NCBI GenBank assembly: GCA_026993525.1
Contig: JALWSS010000079.1
Span: forward strand, 1 to 64,000
DNA: 64,000 nucleotides
Direction: 5' to 3'
From: Saprospiraceae bacterium
Lineage (GTDB): Bacteria; Bacteroidota; Bacteroidia; Chitinophagales; Saprospiraceae
In this document: positions 58,887 through 64,000 of the stretch, one piece after another
Layout: each line of letters starts with the position of its first letter
Position numbering within the stretch: the first letter of the stretch is position 1
Position numbers and translations under genes: made by a program
The notes under the pieces: model-generated
Databases searched by the model: none
Told to the model about the DNA's origin: nothing
The model's input: the letters and a program-made list of their open reading frames with translations, nothing else

Positions 58887-59068
58887 TGTACAGAGACTGC
58901 CCGGTTGTATTTTAAAAAGTGAGATGAAGACCAGCTCTACCCCCCAAACGAACTGGTCTCACTCACTGTCCCGGGGTACTTCTACCCCGGAGACCTCTTC
59001 AGCGCCGGAAACAGTTTCCGGCATAGATGCAGGTAGCATCCTGTATTTCTTTAATTGCCCTTCGGCAA
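58875..59068. repeat. Run of five hairpins between convergent genes
   Basis: In order: GGGCAG/CTGCCC (58875-58902), AGACCAG/CTGGTCT (58928-58959), CCGGGGTA-CTTC-TACCCCGG (58971-58990), GCCGGAAA-CAG-TTTCCGGC (59004-59022), TTGCC-CTTC-GGCAA (59055-59068). AGACC at 58991-58995 can compete with the second stem for GGTCT. None has a clear T-tract. The first overlaps the end of the 528-residue gene. The whole 58887-59193 gap holds no reading frame. Confidence 0.6.
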
Positions 59069-59193
59069 ATCTTGTAAAATGTCAAACGGTGGTTTGAGGG
59101 AATGGACCTTGATCGCTTTTAATCGGGCACAAAGGGAGGGGGTGGTGGGATGCCCAATAATATTTTGCAAATCGTTTCTCAAGTTTCCGAAAA

Positions 59194-59490
59194 TCATGCC
59201 ACATTCGATGTACTTGCTGTAGAAGTCACACTTTTTTCGGGGAATTTTATCATCGTCGGGTTCCCCTTCTGCTGTTGCAGTTCGGAAAAGGCCTTTTTAT
59301 ATTCTGCATAGTCACTGAACTCTTTGTAAGGAATTTTTTCACCACCTTCAACCTGCAGAATTATCTGAAAGCAAAGCTGGTTTCCTCTGTAAAAGAATTT
59401 GGTGACCAAATCTTTCACCTCTGCGCCGTGTATCTGTTTCATAACCGAGAAAGGTGCGTTTGATGGATTGTCAGTAAAGGATTGCATCAT
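59194..59490 (-). CDS. Small protein of unknown function
   Basis: A 98-residue protein: polar N-terminus, a beta-rich centre (VKDLVTKFFYRGNQLCFQIILQVEGGEKIPYKEF), a helix with Lys/Glu and a Ser/Thr-rich tail. Two adjacent ATGs open the frame. I do not recognise the family. It stands alone between convergent and divergent neighbours. Confidence 0.6.
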   Translation of the reverse strand: MMQSFTDNPSNAPFSVMKQIHGAEVKDLVTKFFYRGNQLCFQIILQVEGGEKIPYKEFSDYAEYKKAFSELQQQKGNPTMIKFPEKSVTSTASTSNVA

Positions 59491-59830
59491 AGGTTTTGTT
59501 TGCTGTGGTTATTGCTGATGGAATGGCAAACATAGCCTTCAATGCACCCCGGAACGAACCTGAATTTCCAGCATTTGTGACAAGTCAAAAGCGCTTCAAA
59601 TCCAGATTTCCTTCAATACAGCCTTGTGATTTCCCAATAGAAACGAACTGTGTAGGTCATAATGTCAGTCAAAACCGCATGGCATGTCCTTTGAGTGCCA
59701 GCTTTTGATTTGGGTTGCACAATGATATGTGCAATCTTGTCTTATGCATTTCAAAAACTCCGCCATGTTGTTCACAAAAACAAAAAAACATGGTGACAGA
59801 ATGAAAACCTGATAATCAAAACCTTGAACC
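59491..59830. other. 340-bp region upstream of htpG
   Basis: No gene, repeat or stable hairpin is evident. It should carry the htpG promoter; no CIRCE-type inverted repeat (TTAGCACTC/GAGTGCTAA) is present, so HrcA control is not supported. Confidence 0.5.
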
Positions 59831-61708
59831 ATGCAGAAAGGAACCATCTCCGTTCAGAGTGAAAATATCTTCCCCATCATCAAGAAATTCCTGTACTCAG
59901 ATCAGGAAATCTTTCTCCGCGAGTTGGTAGCCAACGCCATTGATGCAACCACCAAAATACAGGCCCTGGCCTCAAAAGGTGAGTTTAATGGTGAGCTTGG
60001 AGACCTTACCATTGAAATCATTCTGGACAAAAAAGCCAAAACCCTGACCATCCGCGACAAGGGAATTGGCATGACCGAAGAAGAAATCAAAAAATACCTC
60101 AACCAGATTGCCATCTCCAGTGCCGAAGAGTTTCTGGAAAAGTACAAGAGTGAAAGCAACATCATTGGAAAATTCGGCCTCGGCTTTTACTCCGCCTTCA
60201 TGGTTGCAAACAGGGTGGATGTTGAGACAAAATCCTGGAAAGAGGATGCACAACCCGTTCGCTGGAGCTGCGAAGGTTCGCCGTCCTACCGAATTACCAG
60301 AAGCAAAAAGAAAGAAAGGGGCACAGATGTAATTCTGAACATCTCCAAAGACAGCGCGGAATTCTTAGATGAACACCGTATCGAGGAATTGCTTCAGAAG
60401 TATTGCAAATTCCTGCCAGTACCTATCAAGTTCGGCAAGAAAAAGCAGACCATCGAAACCGAAGAAAAAGGAAAGAAAAAAACCAAAGTAGTCGAAGTTG
60501 ACAACATCATCAACAACACCCACCCGGCCTGGAAAAAATCTGCCGGTGAATTAACCGATGAGGACTACCTCAAATTCTATGAGGAGCTTTACCCGCACAG
60601 CTTCCAAAAACCACTGTTCTGGATACATCTTAACATTGACTACCCTTTCAGGCTGACGGGTATTCTTTACTTCCCAAAACTCAACAACAGCCTGGAAATC
60701 CAGAAAAACAAAATCCATCTTTACTGCAACCAGGTGTATGTGACAGATGACGTAAAAGAGGTCGTTCCGGAATACCTGACCTTGCTGCACGGTGTCATTG
60801 ATTCACCAGACATCCCGTTGAACGTCAGTCGCAGCTACCTGCAAAGCGACAGCAACGTCCGGAAAATCACCGGTTACATCACCAGGAAAGTGGCCGAAAA
60901 ACTCAACGACCTGTTCAAAACAGACCGGAAAGCTTTTGAAGAGAAATGGCAGGACCTCGGCGTTTTTGTGAAGTATGGAATGATGTCGGATGAAAAATTC
61001 CACGAAAAAGCACTCGATTTCCTCCTTCTGAAAAACGTGGATGGTGAGTTCTTCACCCTGAAGGAATACAAGGAAAAGGTAAAAACCAACCAGACCGACA
61101 AAAACAAAAAAATCGTCCTGCTTTATACCAACAACCCTGACGAACACCACAGCCAGATTGATGACGCCAGGGCCCAGGGCTACGATGTGTTGGTGTTTGA
61201 CACAATGATTGACACGCATTTCATTCAGCACCTTGAATACCAGGACAGTGAAATCTCTTTTGCCAGGGTGGATGCCGATACCCTTGATAAATTGATCAGT
61301 AAGGATGAGGAGAAGGAAAGCGTGTTGAATGAAGAGGAAAAGAAAACTGTGAAAGAAACTTTCGAAGCACTCACTTCAGAAATAAAAGGAGCCTCCGTTG
61401 TACTTGCCGCTCTTTCTCCTGATGACTTCCCGGTTCAGATCACCCGGCCCGAATTTTTGAGGAGGATGCGTGAAATGCAGGCCCTGAGCGGCGGCGCTGA
61501 AATGCCGGGCTTCGATGAAATGTTCAACGTGGTCGTCAACACCAACCACCCGGTTGTTGCCAAAAAACTGGTGGGAGCTCCGTCTGAAGATGAACGCAAA
61601 CACATAGGCAAGCAACTGCTCGATCTTGCATTGCTGAAACAGGGAATGTTGAAAGGTGCAGACCTGACCCGGTTTGTGAAAAACAACCTCGAGGCACTGA
61701 GCAAATAA
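59831..61708 (+). CDS. htpG: HSP90-family chaperone HtpG
   Basis: A 625-residue ATP-dependent dimeric chaperone. The GHKL ATP site reads FLRELVANAIDAT, IRDKGIGMTEEEI and IGKFGLGFYSAFMVA. The middle domain includes NVSRSYLQSDSNVRKI; the C-terminal dimerisation domain ends near residue 625. Slightly shorter and diverged relative to E. coli, as in Bacteroidota. Monocistronic with a shared terminator downstream. Confidence 0.96.
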   Translation: MQKGTISVQSENIFPIIKKFLYSDQEIFLRELVANAIDATTKIQALASKGEFNGELGDLTIEIILDKKAKTLTIRDKGIGMTEEEIKKYLNQIAISSAEEFLEKYKSESNIIGKFGLGFYSAFMVANRVDVETKSWKEDAQPVRWSCEGSPSYRITRSKKKERGTDVILNISKDSAEFLDEHRIEELLQKYCKFLPVPIKFGKKKQTIETEEKGKKKTKVVEVDNIINNTHPAWKKSAGELTDEDYLKFYEELYPHSFQKPLFWIHLNIDYPFRLTGILYFPKLNNSLEIQKNKIHLYCNQVYVTDDVKEVVPEYLTLLHGVIDSPDIPLNVSRSYLQSDSNVRKITGYITRKVAEKLNDLFKTDRKAFEEKWQDLGVFVKYGMMSDEKFHEKALDFLLLKNVDGEFFTLKEYKEKVKTNQTDKNKKIVLLYTNNPDEHHSQIDDARAQGYDVLVFDTMIDTHFIQHLEYQDSEISFARVDADTLDKLISKDEEKESVLNEEEKKTVKETFEALTSEIKGASVVLAALSPDDFPVQITRPEFLRRMREMQALSGGAEMPGFDEMFNVVVNTNHPVVAKKLVGAPSEDERKHIGKQLLDLALLKQGMLKGADLTRFVKNNLEALSK

Positions 61709-61721
61709 AATTCCGCCATCG

Positions 61722-61758
61722 AAAAAGGGCTTCTGAGTCAATCTCAGAAGCCCTTTTT
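61722..61758. terminator. Bidirectional terminator
   Basis: AAAAAGGGCTTCTGAG (61722-61737) pairs perfectly with CTCAGAAGCCCTTTTT (61743-61758) around a 5-nt loop. It serves htpG (plus) and the anti-sigma gene ending at 61764 (minus). Confidence 0.9.
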
Positions 61759-61763
61759 CTTTA

Positions 61764-62531
61764 TTATTCCATTTGCTTCAGCAACTTCCTCGCCTCCTCA
61801 TATTTGTATCCGTTGCCGGAGGCGATTTTGGAAAGAATTGTGCGAGCCTTCTCCTTTTCACCAAGCTTGAGCCATGTCAGACCCAGGTACCAGCGGGCTT
61901 TGTCTTTATAGATTCCGGTCCCTTCTGCTACCTTCTGAAGACCCTCTGCCGAAGCTCTTGCATCACCAAGTTCCAGTTGTGTAAGGCTTTGATAAAAGAT
62001 GGCAATTTCATTACCGGGAGCTTCAGCCAGTGCTGAGTGGAAGCCCCTCAGGCTGGATTCGTAATGGCCACTGTCGTATTCCTGCAATGCCTCCACCAGA
62101 GTTGGCATCAGCGCAGCGGGCGCATCCACACTTCTCATGTTAACCGGGATGTCAAGTTGGTAGGCAGTGTAATAATTATCAAAGAGTTGTTCAGAAGATT
62201 GCTGACGGAAAAAGCCCCAATAAGCTGCCAGGACTATCACTGCGATGGCTGCTACCCGCATCACCATCCTTATCACACGGGGTCTGGTCTCCTGGCCATT
62301 ACCAGACCCTGACCAGTTTTTTTTCAGTTCGGAAAACCCGGGTAATTCCGGGGTGGATCGGGCCAGGTGATAGCCCTCCGCTGCATCGGCACAAAGGGGG
62401 CAATCGAGAAGGTGGTTTTCAACCCTGAAGCGCTCGTTGCCTGATAGCTCCCCTTTTGCATAGCCCCTCAATTCTGCCTCAGTCAGGCATGACTTGGCGT
62501 CAAACAGGTCGTTGAGTAATTTACTTGCCAT
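61764..62531 (-). CDS. Anti-sigma factor with zinc-finger and TPR domains
   Basis: A 255-residue single-pass membrane protein. The N-terminal cytoplasmic part has a zf-HC2-like anti-sigma motif, ENHLLDCPLCAD (His-x3-Cys-x2-Cys). A membrane helix follows (about 87-108, MVMRVAAIAVIVLAAYWGFF) and then TPR repeats outside (ALQEYDSGHYESSLRGFHSAL, WYLGLTWLKLGEKEKARTIL). It starts 17 bp after the ECF sigma gene, so it should hold that sigma factor inactive at the membrane. Confidence 0.88.
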   Translation of the reverse strand: MASKLLNDLFDAKSCLTEAELRGYAKGELSGNERFRVENHLLDCPLCADAAEGYHLARSTPELPGFSELKKNWSGSGNGQETRPRVIRMVMRVAAIAVIVLAAYWGFFRQQSSEQLFDNYYTAYQLDIPVNMRSVDAPAALMPTLVEALQEYDSGHYESSLRGFHSALAEAPGNEIAIFYQSLTQLELGDARASAEGLQKVAEGTGIYKDKARWYLGLTWLKLGEKEKARTILSKIASGNGYKYEEARKLLKQME

Positions 62532-62548
62532 TCATCAGATTCTTTAGG

Positions 62549-63160
62549 TTAAGCAATGAGTTTTTGCAGTTCCTTCCCGAGCGCCAGCCGCAGATTTCGC
62601 TTACCGTTTTGCAGGTAACTTTTCACCTGCTTTTCTGAGTAACCGGTTTGGTCTGCGATTTCCTTGTAACTCTTGTTTTCGTAAAAAAACAATCGGATAC
62701 AAGTCTGTTGTTCCGGACGTAGATTTTGGACTGCTTCTTCCACTTTGGAATCCATGGAAGGTTCGTTGTCAAGTAGAGCCGTTAACTTTTTATTTTCCAC
62801 AAAGTCCAACGGCTTATCTTGCATTGCTTTGAGGTCTGCCAATTTGCTGAGCTCGGTCTTGCGTTTTCTTAGCTTCGCAATGCACTCATTTCTTGAAACG
62901 GTGTAGATGTAACTCCTGAAGGATTTGATATTGGCAGAGGGTATTTTTTCGAAGAGAATCCGGAACACTTCTGACACCACATCGAGGCTGTCGCTCTCAT
63001 TTTTCATCATCTTCATGCAAACGCCAAAAGACAAATGCCTGTACCTGCGGTAGAGTTCCGCAAAGTACTTCTCGTTCCGGGTAGCGGCGAACAAGCTGAC
63101 GAGTTCCTCATCGCCAAGGTCCGGTAGTTTGTGTTGGGAAGATGCTGGGTCCATGTTCAT
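62549..63160 (-). CDS. ECF-type sigma factor paired with the anti-sigma gene
   Basis: A 203-residue sigma-70-family factor. Region 2 spans about 20-90 (FAELYRRYRHLSFGVCMKMM and IKSFRSYIYTVSRNECIAKLRKRK), region 4 about 140-195 (IRLFFYENKSYKEIADQTGYSEKQVKSYLQNGKRNLR). A longer linker than usual separates them. First gene of a two-gene operon; a perfect 16-bp palindrome lies 10 bp upstream of the start. Confidence 0.92.
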   Translation of the reverse strand: MNMDPASSQHKLPDLGDEELVSLFAATRNEKYFAELYRRYRHLSFGVCMKMMKNESDSLDVVSEVFRILFEKIPSANIKSFRSYIYTVSRNECIAKLRKRKTELSKLADLKAMQDKPLDFVENKKLTALLDNEPSMDSKVEEAVQNLRPEQQTCIRLFFYENKSYKEIADQTGYSEKQVKSYLQNGKRNLRLALGKELQKLIA

Positions 63161-63169
63161 GTTCCTTTT

Positions 63170-63185
63170 CCGGTAAGCTTACCGG
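63170..63185. promoter_or_regulatory. 16-bp perfect palindrome upstream of the sigma operon
   Basis: CCGGTAAGCTTACCGG is fully symmetric and ends 10 bp before the sigma-factor ATG (63160). An inverted repeat GTTGCCT/AGGCAAC (63188-63194 and 63232-63238) lies just beyond. Position fits an operator or a leader structure covering the start site. Confidence 0.5.
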
Positions 63186-63570
63186 GAGTTGCCTGCTTCT
63201 CAGTTTTCTGATGTTTGTTTGTTGAACAATGAGGCAACCCGGGGTAAAAATAGCAAAAACAAACAGGGCTCAGCCCAACCTGAAGATTTCATATAGGAGC
63301 GCACCGGAAAAAGGCATTTCTCCGAAGGAAAATCTTGTTTTCAGGGGGTTTCCTTCAGACTTGGGTTTTTCTGCCCCGAAAGCCTTCGGCATCGGCTTCG
63401 GGGCACTCAGTTATCATCCAATTATCCGCCGGCTTTCCGTCATCTTTGAAAATAATGCTTTTTGCAGTGGGCTCAGAAAAAGCAAAAAAAATTCTGATCA
63501 CCGGTGACCTGGGGAAAATGCCTCCGTCTTAAGCCACGAAATGTCCACGTTCCCATTGATATGGAATGCA

Positions 63571-63602
63571 AAAGGGCTGTCGGAAAAGTTCCGCAGCCCT
63601 TT
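63571..63602 (-). terminator. Terminator of the secreted-protein gene
   Basis: AAAGGGCTG (63571-63579) pairs with CAGCCCTTT (63594-63602), and CGGAA (63581-63585) with TTCCG (63589-63593), with one bulged base. T-rich sequence follows on both strands, so it may work both ways. Confidence 0.75.
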
Positions 63603-63628
63603 GCTTTTTGACAGATCTGGAGTTAATC

Positions 63629-64000
63629 TTACCGGGTTTTTACCAGTTTTCCGCTCACCGCATCATCGCTCGTGATCAGTTGATAAATGTAGGTCCCGGC
63701 AACCGACAGGTCTGATGGGCCGAGCAAAAACCGGTCATATCCCTTGAATGCCATCCGGCTACGTTCATAAACCAGATCGCCGGCAGTATTGAATATTCTC
63801 AAGGTCACTTCCTGCTGTTCAGGATTGAAAAAGCCAATTGCCGTTTGTTCCACAAATGGGTTGGGTGCCACCACCGCTGAAAGCGAAGATTCAATATCCT
63901 CTCCTTCGGAAAATTCCAATTCCACATCCAGCAAGTCACCACTTTCAAAATAAGCTTCGGCAACGGTGTAATCAGAACTGATGGCCAATGCCTCTTCCAG
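63629..64000 (-). CDS. C-terminal part of a secreted protein with a type IX sorting domain
   Basis: The gene runs off the right edge; 123 codons and the stop are visible. The end is a T9SS type A sorting domain: VVAPNPFVEQTAIGFFNPEQQEVTLRIFNTAGDLVY, then AGTYIYQLITSD and SGKLVKTR. This tail directs export through the type IX system and is removed on arrival at the surface. The function of the main protein is outside the window. Confidence 0.9.
   Translation of the reverse strand: MEEALAISSDYTVAEAYFESGDLLDVELEFSEGEDIESSLSAVVAPNPFVEQTAIGFFNPEQQEVTLRIFNTAGDLVYERSRMAFKGYDRFLLGPSDLSVAGTYIYQLITSDDAVSGKLVKTR

Larger units (their letters stand above)
63161..63628. other. 468-bp intergenic region
   Basis: Between the sigma operon and the secreted-protein gene. 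It contains the palindromes near the sigma start and a terminator at 63571-63602. I see no convincing gene in the middle. Confidence 0.45.

Noticed and set aside
59491-59830. CIRCE/HrcA operator before htpG
   Set aside because: No TTAGCACTC/GAGTGCTAA inverted repeat is present in the upstream region.

Overview
The window comes from a member of the Bacteroidota, most likely from the Saprospirales/Chitinophagales side; the order is a guess. Supporting signs are a short SigA-type primary sigma factor without region 1.1, almost no Shine-Dalgarno sequences, a C-terminal type IX secretion sorting domain at the right edge, Bacteroidota-type START-like and LytTR proteins, and the gene order xerC-hpf-tRNA(Thr,Tyr,Gly,Thr)-tuf-tRNA(Trp)-secE-nusG-rplKAJL-rpoBC. 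It is chromosomal and mostly housekeeping. I see no rRNA, CRISPR array, insertion sequence, prophage or plasmid function.

Layout. 1-433 is gene-free and repeat-rich. 434-3133 (minus) holds a PAS/HAMP sensor kinase and an ECF sigma factor. 3561-5987 (minus) is a metal-uptake operon: a DtxR/MntR regulator with a palindromic operator in its leader, a TroA-type binding protein and an ATPase, but no permease. 6113-14238 is a mixed accessory stretch: a degenerate DEDD-nuclease-like protein, M29 aminopeptidase, cyclase-family hydrolase, NUDIX hydrolase, LytTR regulator with Glu in place of the phospho-Asp, RNase HII, cupin, and a LexA/CI-like repressor with its own candidate operator. 14272-22730 holds a Na+/H+ antiporter with an RCK domain, a PAP2-like membrane protein, the primary sigma factor, a START-like protein and a 913-residue AddB-like nuclease without a helicase partner. 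22731-23547 is gene-free but ends in a strong terminator that no gene explains. 23548-30162 holds riboflavin synthase, an outer-membrane barrel, rsmA, pdxA, gltX and a polysaccharide deacetylase.

30421-45796 (minus) is the transcription/translation core: recombinase and hibernation factor, five tRNAs, EF-Tu, SecE, NusG, L11, L1, L10, L7/L12, RpoB and RpoC, closed by a perfect terminator. Four of its spacers carry strong hairpins without U-tracts, suggesting leader or processing elements. 45926-52315 holds a membrane-anchored patatin-like protein, pth, a deoxynucleotidase, GtrA and ligA. 52324-57073 (minus) is a complete leucine operon in the order leuC-leuD-leuB-leuA. 57300-64000 holds an unknown helical-repeat protein, a run of hairpins, htpG, an ECF sigma/anti-sigma pair, and the end of a secreted protein.

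The most unusual signal is at DNA level. The exact 11-mer TTGCGAAGCGA occurs 11 times on the two strands together, where about 0.03 would be expected by chance, and it is read in different codon frames inside unrelated genes. That is the pattern of a genome-wide DNA signal (uptake-like, Chi-like or protein-binding word). A 10-bp pyrimidine-rich tandem repeat in three separate intergenic regions and several orphan RNA-structure candidates are further leads.
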